From Deltaproteobacteria bacterium (GTDB taxonomy: Bacteria; Bdellovibrionota_B; Oligoflexia; Oligoflexales; Bog-1112), in assembly GCA_016186945.1 (NCBI GenBank), contig JACPKR010000025.1:19108-83107 (forward strand): a DNA stretch of 64,000 bases, written 5' to 3'. How positions within the stretch are numbered: the stretch's first letter is position 1; every line of letters starts with the position of its first letter. The translations under genes were made by a program, and so were the position numbers. A model generated the notes under the pieces. That model did not search any database, had not been told where the DNA came from, and worked only from the letters and a program-made list of their open reading frames with translations. Below are positions 8,855-17,694 of the stretch, one piece after another.

Positions 8855-9670
8855 TTACTTTTTGGGATGAATAATCGATCCGATGCCGGGGGAGCCGACG
8901 CTAAGCGGGATAGGAAAACCTCGACTATGTTCAAAGTCGTTACAGTAAACACTTTCATGAGATAGGAAGGCGCCTTCCCCTACAGCTTTAAGCACCACAT
9001 CACGGAGGAATTTTTCATCGTCTCCATAAGCGGACACATCTGGGCGATACTTCCGATACAAGCCTTCCATGCTAGAGTCAGGCCCAAAGGCTTCTTTTAA
9101 TTTCTCGCGTAATTCACGGGATCGTGCGCCCCACATACCTGCTAACATCGGGTTGGTGTGTCCCCGCAAATCTCGCATTCCGTGCAAAATGGCCCAATCC
9201 TCCCGCAACCAATCTGCCACAGCCGCCACTTCGCGAGGGTATATGCGTGAATCGGCATCCCGTGAGATAAACAAGTCGTACTCTTCCTTATCTGCTGCAA
9301 AAAAACGCGACGCTGCGAATCGGTACTCTCCCAGCTCCACTTTAGCCCCTTCCGCTATCATTTTATCCACTGCAACTTTTGGTACTCCTTTGTCGAGATA
9401 CACCAAAACATCCCAGCCGGGGTAGAACTCCCTCACCATCTTAATGTTTTCATATACACCTTTGATGTATAGATCGTTCGATCCGTATACAGAATAGACA
9501 ACGGCCTTTCTTTTCTTGTCATTGCGGAATGTAGCGTTAGCCTCGCTCAGAATTTCAGGCACCGACTTCCCCCTATACTTCTCAGGACGTGAGCAGCCTC
9601 TTTCCAGTCGGCTTGCACAAGCGAACTCAAGCAGTATGAACAATGCTAAAAAATATGGATGCCCATTCAT
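8855..9670 (-). CDS. Exported glycosyltransferase-like protein, function unknown
   Basis: A 271-residue protein with an N-terminal hydrophobic segment ending 'LLEFACAS', an imperfect lipobox. Residues ~55-200 have a GT-A-like look: an initial beta strand ('KAVVYSVYGSNDLYIKG'), 'WDVLVYLDKG' and a DxD-type motif in 'LFISRDADSR'. If exported, it would lack cytoplasmic nucleotide-sugar, so the fold may serve another role, or the segment may be a membrane anchor. It is the last gene of a four-gene minus-strand cluster with a PIG-L lipoprotein and two beta-barrels, and converges on the TerC-family gene. The family assignment is tentative. Confidence 0.6.
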   Translation of the reverse strand: MNGHPYFLALFILLEFACASRLERGCSRPEKYRGKSVPEILSEANATFRNDKKRKAVVYSVYGSNDLYIKGVYENIKMVREFYPGWDVLVYLDKGVPKVAVDKMIAEGAKVELGEYRFAASRFFAADKEEYDLFISRDADSRIYPREVAAVADWLREDWAILHGMRDLRGHTNPMLAGMWGARSRELREKLKEAFGPDSSMEGLYRKYRPDVSAYGDDEKFLRDVVLKAVGEGAFLSHESVYCNDFEHSRGFPIPLSVGSPGIGSIIHPKK

Positions 9671-9681
9671 TAGATCATCCC

Positions 9682-10266
9682 CTAAATTGAATAGGTGTAC
9701 ATTAGCTCAATTCGATAGTATGTGGACGACAGTCGAAATTCGCGAAACAAAAGTAGCGTGTTTAGTTGCAAAGCTCCCCAAACCTGATTCGGGAACACAA
9801 ACTCAAGTCCCATGCTCCCGTCGAAAAACAAGTCTTCATGGAGGAGTAATTCATCGTTAAATGTACGAAACTGTCGCCAGTAGCCTGCTGTCACGCTCAC
9901 GATACCGTGGAGAGTGGGACCATAGGCGGTCAAAGGTTCGTCGTGCAAAGCAGAAGACAAACTGGGGCTTAGTTCAAAGACATGATTTCCGAAGCCATCA
10001 TGCTTAGAAAAGTAATACGCCAAACGCAAACCAAGCAAGCTCTGACGTTCAGCACCAAGAGCATAGCGATAGGACAAGGAGGGGGAGAGGGTGTTTCCAA
10101 AAAGCTCCTTCAAGTCCTTCGTGAAAATCACCGACGACAGACCTAAGCCGAATTTGTGCTTAGCAGGCTCCTGTCTCGGCTCGCCATTTTCAGCTCGTAT
10201 TGACGTGTTGAAGAGACAAAGTAGCCCTAGGCTACAACTCATTTTTCTGAGGAAACTTGTTCCCAT
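9682..10266 (-). CDS. Small outer-membrane beta-barrel protein, unknown function
   Basis: About 194 residues from ATG 10266 (AGGAG a few bases upstream, 11 nt after the PIG-L stop); the ORF track uses TTG 10284. A signal peptide ('SCSLGLLCLFNTSIRA') is followed by alternating polar/hydrophobic strands (GLGLSS, SLSYRYAL, LLGLRLAYYF, GSMGLEFVF, LSSTYYRIELMYTYSI). This suggests an eight-strand barrel, although the last residue is Ile rather than Phe. Similar in size and style to the other barrel gene of the cluster (11179-11766). No named family recognised. Confidence 0.65.
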   Translation of the reverse strand: MGTSFLRKMSCSLGLLCLFNTSIRAENGEPRQEPAKHKFGLGLSSVIFTKDLKELFGNTLSPSLSYRYALGAERQSLLGLRLAYYFSKHDGFGNHVFELSPSLSSALHDEPLTAYGPTLHGIVSVTAGYWRQFRTFNDELLLHEDLFFDGSMGLEFVFPNQVWGALQLNTLLLFREFRLSSTYYRIELMYTYSI

Positions 10267-10277
10267 ACGCTCCTGGG

Positions 10278-11195
10278 TCAGCAATCGAACTCCCTATGAT
10301 AGGATCGTGTCAGCCACTTGTAGTGGTTGACAAAGCAAAGATTACACTCGCCATGCTCGGTTAAAACCACCAAGTCATAGGCCTCGATGAGCCTTGTTTT
10401 GTTGTTCTGTCTATTGTCGGTGATGTTCTCAGTCTTCTTCGCCGTACGGTAGTCTTCAAAGGCTAAGGTTTGACAAAAGCGATAACCAAGACCGGAAATT
10501 ACATCGCGCGCAACGGCTTGGGTGGCAAAATGATCGCTATGGGAAAAATGACTCTCAGGACCAGGATCTTGTATGTAGAATCGTATGGGTTTTGTCTTGT
10601 CTTGGAACGTACCCGCAACGATACCACCCAATGTCTCCTTCAATTCTCCGAGTGTAAACGTATTCACATGGTCAACACTCGTAATGCTCGGTATTTGGTC
10701 CTTGTAAAGTTTGTATATCGACTCGAAATTGCCAATCTCTGTGCCTCCGCCTTGCACCAATCCATCCGGCAAGCGGAGAAACACCATGCGGACGTTGCGC
10801 AACGTGTAGCGGGTCAGCTGCTTGGTTCCCATTTCAAGACTGTCAACCACTTCATCTGCACCCCCTGTAAAGATTGGCGTCTTTAACACCGACCTTACCG
10901 AGGCCAGGCTGCCCTTTTCTCGCGACTGCCAGTAGGAGTTAGAACGACCCGCATCACCTGCGTCTACAATGATCATCAGGACTTCGGTCTTCTCCGAGTC
11001 TATCAGATCAAAAGCATAGTCCCCCATGGACAATTGCCAGTCGTCCGGATGGGGTACAACAAAAACATGAGCAGCATCTAAATTTAAGTTTCTTTGCCCT
11101 TTAAGAGACCGACTCATTTGTAAGTCCGGATCTCCACAAGCTTGACTGAAGGCAAACAATAAAAGTAAACACAAAGTATTATATTTCCCTGCCAA
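10278..11195 (-). CDS. PIG-L/LmbE-family deacetylase, lipoprotein
   Basis: A 305-residue protein with a lipoprotein-like signal (LLLLFAFSQAC). Zinc-site motifs of the PIG-L/LmbE fold are present: 'PHPDD' at about 48-52 and 'HSDH' at about 220 (the HxDH ligand). The family deacetylates N-acetylglucosamine-containing substrates. Being exported, this one could act on envelope or extracellular glycans; the substrate is unknown. The start is TTG 11195 with AGGGAT upstream, overlapping the end of the preceding barrel gene by 17 bp, so the genes are probably translationally coupled. Confidence 0.78.
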   Translation of the reverse strand: MAGKYNTLCLLLLFAFSQACGDPDLQMSRSLKGQRNLNLDAAHVFVVPHPDDWQLSMGDYAFDLIDSEKTEVLMIIVDAGDAGRSNSYWQSREKGSLASVRSVLKTPIFTGGADEVVDSLEMGTKQLTRYTLRNVRMVFLRLPDGLVQGGGTEIGNFESIYKLYKDQIPSITSVDHVNTFTLGELKETLGGIVAGTFQDKTKPIRFYIQDPGPESHFSHSDHFATQAVARDVISGLGYRFCQTLAFEDYRTAKKTENITDNRQNNKTRLIEAYDLVVLTEHGECNLCFVNHYKWLTRSYHREFDC

Positions 11196-11766
11196 TACTG
11201 ATCCCTGTGTCGAAAAAAGTATTAAGAATCTTGAACTCAGGAACTCTTGTTGTTACAAAAATCCCAAGCTTCCATAATTCACCTAGATGGAAGGAAAAAC
11301 GGACCCCCAACTGCGCACCGACGTAGAAACCTTGGTCGGAGCTGGGGAAGTTCTCACTCAAAAAATTTCTAAGACGCCAAGCTACAAAATCGAGTGAAGT
11401 TTGTAGCCACAGTTCAAACCAGGAGATGCTTAAAAAGCGTTGTTCCAAGCCTGGATATAAAGTTAGAATCGTTAACCGTGACGACTCCCGCACATCATCA
11501 CTGACGATGGGCGCATACTGCAAACCAAAAGTATAACGCATGGGTCCAAGGTCGTTATCCAAAAACCCGTGTGAAGTGTGTACTGCATAGTTGAAATTGT
11601 TAGCAAAGTAGTCGCGCATTTCACCGAATAGAAAAACACTGTAGCCAAAATCGAAACTTACTTCGGTATCTGATCTACTCTCATTGGCTAAAGCCGACTG
11701 AATCCCTAGAACAAGGGAGCTTACGAGAAGCAAACACTTAACGAAATAATTCCCCCTTCGCACCAT
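11179..11766 (-). CDS. Outer-membrane beta-barrel protein, unknown function
   Basis: First gene of the envelope cluster. I prefer ATG 11766 because GGAAGG sits 7 nt upstream and it gives a clean signal peptide (MVRRGNYFVKCLLLVSSLVL...ALA); the ORF track begins at ATG 11802. The ~170-residue mature part has amphipathic strands and aromatic girdles (VSFDFGYSVFLF, RYTFGLQYAPI, FYVGAQLGVRFSF), fitting a small barrel. A conserved family name is not recognised. Confidence 0.62.
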   Translation of the reverse strand: MVRRGNYFVKCLLLVSSLVLGIQSALANESRSDTEVSFDFGYSVFLFGEMRDYFANNFNYAVHTSHGFLDNDLGPMRYTFGLQYAPIVSDDVRESSRLTILTLYPGLEQRFLSISWFELWLQTSLDFVAWRLRNFLSENFPSSDQGFYVGAQLGVRFSFHLGELWKLGIFVTTRVPEFKILNTFFDTGISIGREI

Positions 11767-11846
11767 CTTTAGCCTTCCAGGCAGAGAGAAATACATTTTC
11801 ATATGAGGTTTAGGCTTCTATTTTAACACGGATCGGCAGACATGTA

Positions 11847-11900
11847 GGATTTCTTGGAGGAACCAGCTGCGCCCTCCCACCACCTCCTTGCCACAAGCGG
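11847..11900 (-). repeat. Family B, copy B2 (partial)
   Basis: GGATTTCTTGGAGGAACCAG is followed by CCACCTCCTTGCCACAAGCG. The second arm of the hairpin (TTTCCTCCAA) is deleted. It sits between the divergent barrel gene and pckG. Confidence 0.7.
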
Positions 11901-11966
11901 GACACATTTGGTACAAAGGAAAGAGATTCTAAAAAAGCAAGTTCTTCATATAGGAAAGGGTTTTAA

Positions 11967-13712
11967 ATGAGTCATACCGCCAGCGAGGATCTAAAGCAGT
12001 GGGTTGCCAATGTCGCCAGACTCGCCCTACCGGAACGTATCCACTGGTGCGATGGTTCGGAGGAAGAATACAACGCGCTCGTGTCCCAGATGCTCGCCTC
12101 CGGCCAACTGCATGAACTCAACCAGGAGCAGTTCCCCCGCTGCTACCTTCACCGATCCGACCCGAGTGACGTCGCACGGACTGAACACCTAACTTTTGTC
12201 TGCACAAAGAGCAAAGATGAGGCTGGCCCCAACAACAACTGGAAGGAGCCTGCCGAGGCCCACGCCGAAGCTGATCGTCTCTTTGCAGGGGTTATGAAAG
12301 GCCGCACCATGTACGTTGTGCCTTACTGCATGGGCCCCCTGGACTCACCCCATTCGCGATGCGGGGTCGAAATTACAGACAGTGCCTACGTTGCTGCCAG
12401 CATGAAAATCATGACCCGCATGGGGAAAAAAGCCTTACTACGCCTTGGCAACGACAAAACTTTCGTAAAAGGACTGCACAGTATCGGGGATTTGAAAGTA
12501 GAACACAGACGCATTTTCCACTTCCCCGAGGAAAAGATGATCAAATCCATAGGTTCTGGTTACGGTGGCAATGCTTTACTGGGGAAGAAATGCCACGCGC
12601 TACGTATTGCCAGCTATCAGGCAAGGCAAGAAGCTTGGCTGGCGGAACATATGCTGATCGCCGGGATCGAAAACCCGCAAGGTGAAATATTCTACATAGC
12701 TGCGGCTTTCCCCTCCGCCTGTGGGAAAACAAACCTCGCTATGCTCATTCCCCCTGAACAATATAAAGGATGGAAAGTCTGGACTGTAGGAGACGACATC
12801 GCCTGGATGCACCTGGGGGAAGACGGCTACCTTTATGCCATGAACCCGGAAGCTGGCTTTTTCGGCGTCGCTCCCGGGACGTCTTCCAAAACGAATGCAA
12901 ACGCTGTCGCCATGCTCAACCACGATACGATTTTCACCAATGTCGGCGTCACTGCCGACAACACACCCTGGTGGGAAGGACTCGACGAGGGTCAACCCGT
13001 TGTCGACTGGAAAGGGGATCCATTCGACGGCACCACGCCAGCAGCTCACCCCAATTCTCGCTTTACCGTGTCCTCAAGGCAATGTCCGTCCTATACAAAA
13101 GCAGCAGAAGACCCCAGGGGAGTACGAATCTCCGCCATAATCTTTGGAGGCAGACGCCCTTCTCTTATCCCGCTTGTTTATGAGGCCAAGAATTGGGCGC
13201 ACGGAGTTTTAGTGGGTGCCAGTATGGCCTCTCAAACAACTGCCGCTGCAACCGGAGTAGTCGGCATCGTCCGACGCGACCCTATGGCGATGAAACCATT
13301 CTGCGGTTATAACTTTGGAGATTATTGGGACCACTGGCTCAGCTTCGCCAAAAAATCAGACAAGCTCCCGAAAGTTTTTCATGTCAACTGGTTCCGCAGG
13401 GATGAAAAGGGAAACTTCATGTGGCCCGGCTACGGCGATAACATCAGAGTGCTGCGCTGGATCCTCGACCGTGCCAATCGACGATGCGATGCCGTGGAAA
13501 CCCCGCTTGGTTTTATTCCCCGACCAGGTTCCATAGACACGACTGGGCTAAACATTGCCGAGAAGGCTATGCACGACCTCTGCGATATCACCCCTAGTGG
13601 TTGGAAGGAAGAATGGGACGAAATCGGCAAATTCCTGAACAGCTTCGGGACCCACCTGCCTGCTCAGCTTAAGGCACAGTATGATTCCATCCTTAAACAA
13701 ATCAACCGTTGA
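11967..13712 (+). CDS. pckG: Phosphoenolpyruvate carboxykinase (GTP)
   Basis: Converts oxaloacetate and GTP to phosphoenolpyruvate, GDP and CO2 in the cytoplasm (gluconeogenesis). At 581 residues it is near the GTP-type length. It has the P-loop with reactive cysteine 'FPSACGKTNLAML', the metal site 'GDDIAWMHLGEDGYLYAMNPEAGFFGVAPG' (read in pieces) and 'FGGRRPSLIPLVYEA'. The Shine-Dalgarno AGGAAAGGG lies just upstream of ATG 11967. Placed with maeB, an FAD-dependent hydroxyacid dehydrogenase and sucCD, it fits a C4/gluconeogenic metabolism block. Confidence 0.97.
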   Translation: MSHTASEDLKQWVANVARLALPERIHWCDGSEEEYNALVSQMLASGQLHELNQEQFPRCYLHRSDPSDVARTEHLTFVCTKSKDEAGPNNNWKEPAEAHAEADRLFAGVMKGRTMYVVPYCMGPLDSPHSRCGVEITDSAYVAASMKIMTRMGKKALLRLGNDKTFVKGLHSIGDLKVEHRRIFHFPEEKMIKSIGSGYGGNALLGKKCHALRIASYQARQEAWLAEHMLIAGIENPQGEIFYIAAAFPSACGKTNLAMLIPPEQYKGWKVWTVGDDIAWMHLGEDGYLYAMNPEAGFFGVAPGTSSKTNANAVAMLNHDTIFTNVGVTADNTPWWEGLDEGQPVVDWKGDPFDGTTPAAHPNSRFTVSSRQCPSYTKAAEDPRGVRISAIIFGGRRPSLIPLVYEAKNWAHGVLVGASMASQTTAAATGVVGIVRRDPMAMKPFCGYNFGDYWDHWLSFAKKSDKLPKVFHVNWFRRDEKGNFMWPGYGDNIRVLRWILDRANRRCDAVETPLGFIPRPGSIDTTGLNIAEKAMHDLCDITPSGWKEEWDEIGKFLNSFGTHLPAQLKAQYDSILKQINR

Positions 13713-13727
13713 TGGTGCGCTCACGTT

Positions 13728-13833
13728 TGGCAAAAAGGGAGAGGGGGGTTGGTGGGGCGAGTGAAGCGTCGCCTCCCCCAAGGGATTTCTTGGAGGAACC
13801 AGCTGCGCAGTTTCCTCCAAACCACCTCCTTGC
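13728..13833 (-). repeat. Family B, copy B3 (ends trimmed)
   Basis: TGGCAAAAAGGGAGAGGGG, then the GCGAGTGAAGCGTCGCC hairpin and TTGGAGGAA...TTCCTCCAA. It lies between the convergent pckG and glcD-like genes, where the hairpins could act as a bidirectional terminator. Confidence 0.82.
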
Positions 13834-13842
13834 ACTAATTCG

Positions 13843-15240
13843 CTATAGGTCAAAAATCTTGCCTGGATTCATAATCCCCTTGGGGTCAAAAAGCTGCTTG
13901 ATACCTTTCATGTAGGAAATTTCCAGTTCTTCACAGACTAACTTCAAATCATCTTTCTTGAGTAACCCTATTCCATGTTCAGCACTGATTGATCCTTTAA
14001 GCTCGTGGACTATAGAAAAGATACGTCGCTCCAAGAGCTGAGCTTCCTTTATAAAGGTATCATGATCAACTAACCTGTCAGCACTATAGTTAACGTGGAC
14101 ATTTCCGTCGCCTATATGCCCGAACATGACAACTTCAATCTTCGGATCCTTTTTCTCCAGAGTTTTGTTCACTTTCTCGAAGAAAACACATAAGTCCTTG
14201 ATGCTGAGGGAAATGTCGTTCTTCCTTACATAACCATGGCTAAGGCTCTCGGTTATGTTCTCACGCAAAGCCCACAAGTCTCGAAATTCCTGTGAGCTGC
14301 TAGCAAGTACAGCATCGCGTATCAGTTCTTTCTCAAAAGCTGTCTCAAGAAACTGTTCCATGGATAAAGAACTAAGATCTTCTTCTATTTCAATCAGCGC
14401 ATAGTAGGGAAAACGCTCTGCAAACGGCAATTTCAAACCTGAAAAAGAGATGAGAACCTTTCCTACAGCTAGATCCGAGAAGAATTCCAACGCCGTCACA
14501 GACATGTTCGATTGATGGCTCAGCGCGAGCAAGTCAACGACCTTGGGAAAGGTTTCGACACCGACACAGGCAAGAGTGAGTTCCCTCGGTTTCTTGGAAA
14601 GTTTAAGCGTGGCCCTGGTGATGACCCCCAAAGTTCCTTCGCTCCCCACAAAGAGGTACATCAGTGGATACCCTGCATTGTTTTTCCGGAGCGCACGGTT
14701 AAGGTTCAAAACTTGACCGCCAGCAAGGACCACCTCTAGTCCGAGAACCTGCTCCCGGGTTCCCCCGTACCGGATAAATTTCAGCCCCCCCGCGTTCGTA
14801 GCCAGGTTGCCCCCAATCTGGCTACTGCCCCTCGCTCCCAAATCGACAGCGTAGAATAGGCTTTCCTTTGCGACAGCTTCCTGCAAAGCCTGGGTTGTAA
14901 CACCCGCTTCCACTTCGACCGTCAAACCAACGGGGTCAACGTTTAGAACCTTGTTCAGCCTACCAAGGGAGAGGATGACTTCTCCCTGTTTGGCTACGGC
15001 ACCTGCCGCCAATCCAGTACGCCCTCCACTCGGGACGACTGGAATTTGATGTTTCTGACAGTAGGCAAGTATCTTGGAAATTTCTTCCGTATGATTAGGT
15101 AACAGCACACAAGAAGCAAAAGTTTCCTGAGGTTTTGACCAGTCTTTGGAATATTCCTGAACCTGCTTGGGGTCTTTCAAAACATGCGAGGGTCCGAGGA
15201 TGGCCTCCAAGTCATCAATGTTTTTCTTTGTCACTTTCAT
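13843..15240 (-). CDS. FAD-dependent 2-hydroxyacid dehydrogenase (GlcD/D-lactate dehydrogenase family)
   Basis: Flavoprotein of 465 residues, normal for GlcD, D-lactate or D-2-hydroxyglutarate dehydrogenases. The N-terminal FAD_binding_4 domain has 'PSGGRTGLAAGAV' and 'LGARGSSQIGGNLATNAGG'. The C-terminal FAD-oxidase domain has 'GHIGDGNVHVN' and 'SAEHGIGLLKK', carrying the histidines that bind metal and substrate in the family. Substrate not resolvable: glycolate, D-lactate and D-2-hydroxyglutarate all fit. Its ATG overlaps the maeB stop (ATGA), indicating one operon and translational coupling. Confidence 0.9.
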   Translation of the reverse strand: MKVTKKNIDDLEAILGPSHVLKDPKQVQEYSKDWSKPQETFASCVLLPNHTEEISKILAYCQKHQIPVVPSGGRTGLAAGAVAKQGEVILSLGRLNKVLNVDPVGLTVEVEAGVTTQALQEAVAKESLFYAVDLGARGSSQIGGNLATNAGGLKFIRYGGTREQVLGLEVVLAGGQVLNLNRALRKNNAGYPLMYLFVGSEGTLGVITRATLKLSKKPRELTLACVGVETFPKVVDLLALSHQSNMSVTALEFFSDLAVGKVLISFSGLKLPFAERFPYYALIEIEEDLSSLSMEQFLETAFEKELIRDAVLASSSQEFRDLWALRENITESLSHGYVRKNDISLSIKDLCVFFEKVNKTLEKKDPKIEVVMFGHIGDGNVHVNYSADRLVDHDTFIKEAQLLERRIFSIVHELKGSISAEHGIGLLKKDDLKLVCEELEISYMKGIKQLFDPKGIMNPGKIFDL

Positions 15241-17513
15241 TTTAGGAAACGCTCCGTCTTCACAGCTTTATGAGCGGTAATATTAATCAGGCTCGTGATT
15301 TCCTGGACCGAGGCTTCCCTCTGCAGGGAGTTTGCCGGCTTATTGAGTCCCACCAGAATGGGGCCTGTGACCTCGGCTCCTCCCACATGCTGGAGAAGTT
15401 TGTAACTTATGTTAGCAGCTCCCAAGTTGGGGAAAATGAGAATGTTGGCATTCCCTTTCAGATTTGTGAATGGAAATTCCTTTTCTCGTAAGTGCTGATT
15501 GAGAGCGACTTCCACCTGCATTTCCCCATCCATTTCAAGAGCTGGGTTCCGTTCCCTGACAAGACTAACTGCCTTCGCCACTTTTGTGGCCTCCGCATGT
15601 TTGCTTGTACCGAAACTTGCATAGCTTAGCATAGCCACCCGTTTAGGTTCCTGTGTGTATTCCTCTGCCAGTTTGGCACTTGCCAAGGCGATGTTAGCAA
15701 GTTCCTCGGCAGAAGGATCGACGTTGATGGTGCAGTCGGCAAGGAACAGAAGACTTTGCTCTTTCACCACTATGTAGACACCTGCCAGGGTCGCTCCTTT
15801 TTCCGCCCCGATAATTTCCAAGATGGGTCGGACGGCATCGACATAGGCGCTGGTCACACCGTTCACCATCGCATCCGCATCGCCCATCTGTAACATGACG
15901 GCAGCAAAGTAGTTATGATTGGTAATGAGAATATCGGACATGGTTCGAGAGACACCTTTTCTTTTCCTCAATTCGTAGAGAACTTCGGTGTAGCGCCCCC
16001 GCCTTTGATCTTTCATCGGGTCGACAATTTCAATACCGCTCAGGCTTTTGATCCCGAGTCGATCGGCGGATTTTTGAATCTCTTTCTCTCTTCCCAGCAG
16101 GCAAATTTGAATTTCCCCGTCGTCAGCCACTTGTTTTGCGGCGCTCAGAATTTTCGGGTAAGCTCCAAAGGGGATGACCACTCTAGGCTTTTGCTTCTCG
16201 ACAGTCTTGTATGTGATCTCCTTGCGCAGTCTTCGCATCAGTCGCCTGCTAGGTCCCAGGATTTTCTCGATTTGCTCCTTGTACTCCTCGATGTCGACCT
16301 GAAGACGTGCCATACCTGTTTCCATCGCTGCTTGTGCTACGGCAGGAGCGACCCGCAGAAGCACGCGTTGATCGACGGGTTTAGGGATGAGGTAGTCCTT
16401 TCCGAAAATATAACGGCTCGTCTGTTTGTACTGAGCCAGAACTTCCTCGGGAACGCTCTCCTTGGCCAATTCTGAAATTGCCTTAGCAGCAGCGATACTC
16501 ATTTCATCGCTTACCCCCTTCGCTCTTACGTCAAGGGCTCCGCGAAAAATGTAGGGAAAGCCCAGGACGTTGTTGACCTGGTTGGGATAATCTGAGCGCC
16601 CTGTAGCGAGAATGATATCCTTTCTTGTGTCTCTGGCCAGTTGAGGATCAATCTCCGGGTTAGGGTTGGAAAGAGCAAAGACGATGGGCTGATTTGCCAT
16701 CTTCTTTAACATCTTCGGGGTCAGAATGTTGGAGGTTGACACACCTATGAAGACGTCGGCCCCTTCCAGCGCATCTTCTAACGTTTTTAAGGAGCGCGAT
16801 TCTATGGCAAAGCGTTTCTTATATTCGTTCAAATCGCTCCGCCCCGTGTGAATCACCCCCTGACTGTCGCACATGATTATGTTTTTAATACCAATTTTTC
16901 GAAAGAGAGATGCACAACCTATCGCCGCAGCACCGGCTCCACTGAAAACGACACGAGCGTCTTCGATGGACCGGCCTGAAATTTCGCAAGCATTGATGAA
17001 AGCTGCAGCTGCAATAATTGCTGTACCATGCTGGTCATCATGAAAAACGGGGATCGACATTTTCTCTCGAAGTTTTTCTTCAATGTAGAAACACTCAGGC
17101 GCCTTGATATCTTCAAGATTGATTCCGCCAAAGGTTGGTTCCAGGGAACTTACGATCGTTATGAACTCATCTGGATCTTTCGATGCAATTTCCAGATCAA
17201 AAACGTCAATGTCCGCGAATTTCTTGAAAAGGACTGCCTTGCCCTCCATCACAGGCTTGGCAGCATAAGGCCCGATGTCGCCCAACCCCAACACAGCAGT
17301 ACCATTTGTAATCACACCTACGAGATTGCTTCGTATGGTGTAGCGGAACGAGTTGTCCTCGGATTTGTGAATTTTCCGACAAGGGCCGGCAACCCCGGGG
17401 GTGTAGGCAAGAGATAAGTCGTATTGCGAGTTCAACTGCTTTTTTGGTTGCACGCTTAACTTACCAGCACTTGGATACTCGTGGTATTCAAGCGCAAGTT
17501 TTTCGTAATCCAT
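15237..17513 (-). CDS. maeB: NADP-dependent malic enzyme with phosphotransacetylase-like C-domain
   Basis: Oxidatively decarboxylates malate to pyruvate. The 758 residues match the MaeB two-part form: malic enzyme at about 1-425 ('[14 protein letters not shown]', '[11 protein letters not shown]', '[12 protein letters not shown]') and a PTA/PTB domain at about 430-758, considered regulatory in this family. ATG 17513 is preceded by AGGAGA. The AG of that Shine-Dalgarno is the terminal TAG of repeat A3, so the repeat end forms part of the ribosome-binding site. It is followed by the glcD-like gene with a 4-nt overlap. Confidence 0.95.
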   Translation of the reverse strand: MDYEKLALEYHEYPSAGKLSVQPKKQLNSQYDLSLAYTPGVAGPCRKIHKSEDNSFRYTIRSNLVGVITNGTAVLGLGDIGPYAAKPVMEGKAVLFKKFADIDVFDLEIASKDPDEFITIVSSLEPTFGGINLEDIKAPECFYIEEKLREKMSIPVFHDDQHGTAIIAAAAFINACEISGRSIEDARVVFSGAGAAAIGCASLFRKIGIKNIIMCDSQGVIHTGRSDLNEYKKRFAIESRSLKTLEDALEGADVFIGVSTSNILTPKMLKKMANQPIVFALSNPNPEIDPQLARDTRKDIILATGRSDYPNQVNNVLGFPYIFRGALDVRAKGVSDEMSIAAAKAISELAKESVPEEVLAQYKQTSRYIFGKDYLIPKPVDQRVLLRVAPAVAQAAMETGMARLQVDIEEYKEQIEKILGPSRRLMRRLRKEITYKTVEKQKPRVVIPFGAYPKILSAAKQVADDGEIQICLLGREKEIQKSADRLGIKSLSGIEIVDPMKDQRRGRYTEVLYELRKRKGVSRTMSDILITNHNYFAAVMLQMGDADAMVNGVTSAYVDAVRPILEIIGAEKGATLAGVYIVVKEQSLLFLADCTINVDPSAEELANIALASAKLAEEYTQEPKRVAMLSYASFGTSKHAEATKVAKAVSLVRERNPALEMDGEMQVEVALNQHLREKEFPFTNLKGNANILIFPNLGAANISYKLLQHVGGAEVTGPILVGLNKPANSLQREASVQEITSLINITAHKAVKTERFLK

Positions 17514-17525
17514 ATAGACTTTCTC

Positions 17526-17694
17526 CTATTGTATTCAAGATAGTCAATTTGGGGAAAAACTTTTTGAAAAAAGTTCTATCCCCAAGCCCCTTTTCAAAAA
17601 CTTCAATATCTAAAGTTTTTTGGGGGGAGGCGTGGAGGGGAACTTTTTTTCAAAAAAGGTCCTCTCCACAAATTCTTTTTCCCAAATACTATCG
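17526..17694 (-). repeat. Family A, copy A3 (full length)
   Basis: Runs from CTATTG to ACTATCG, 169 bp, with both internal hairpins. It sits between dacB and maeB. Its left half is translated in frame as the C-terminal tail of DacB, and its outer end forms part of the maeB Shine-Dalgarno. Confidence 0.9.

Noticed and set aside
12600-13049. Minus-strand ORF of 149 aa within pckG
   Set aside because: Shadow of the strongly supported pckG frame.
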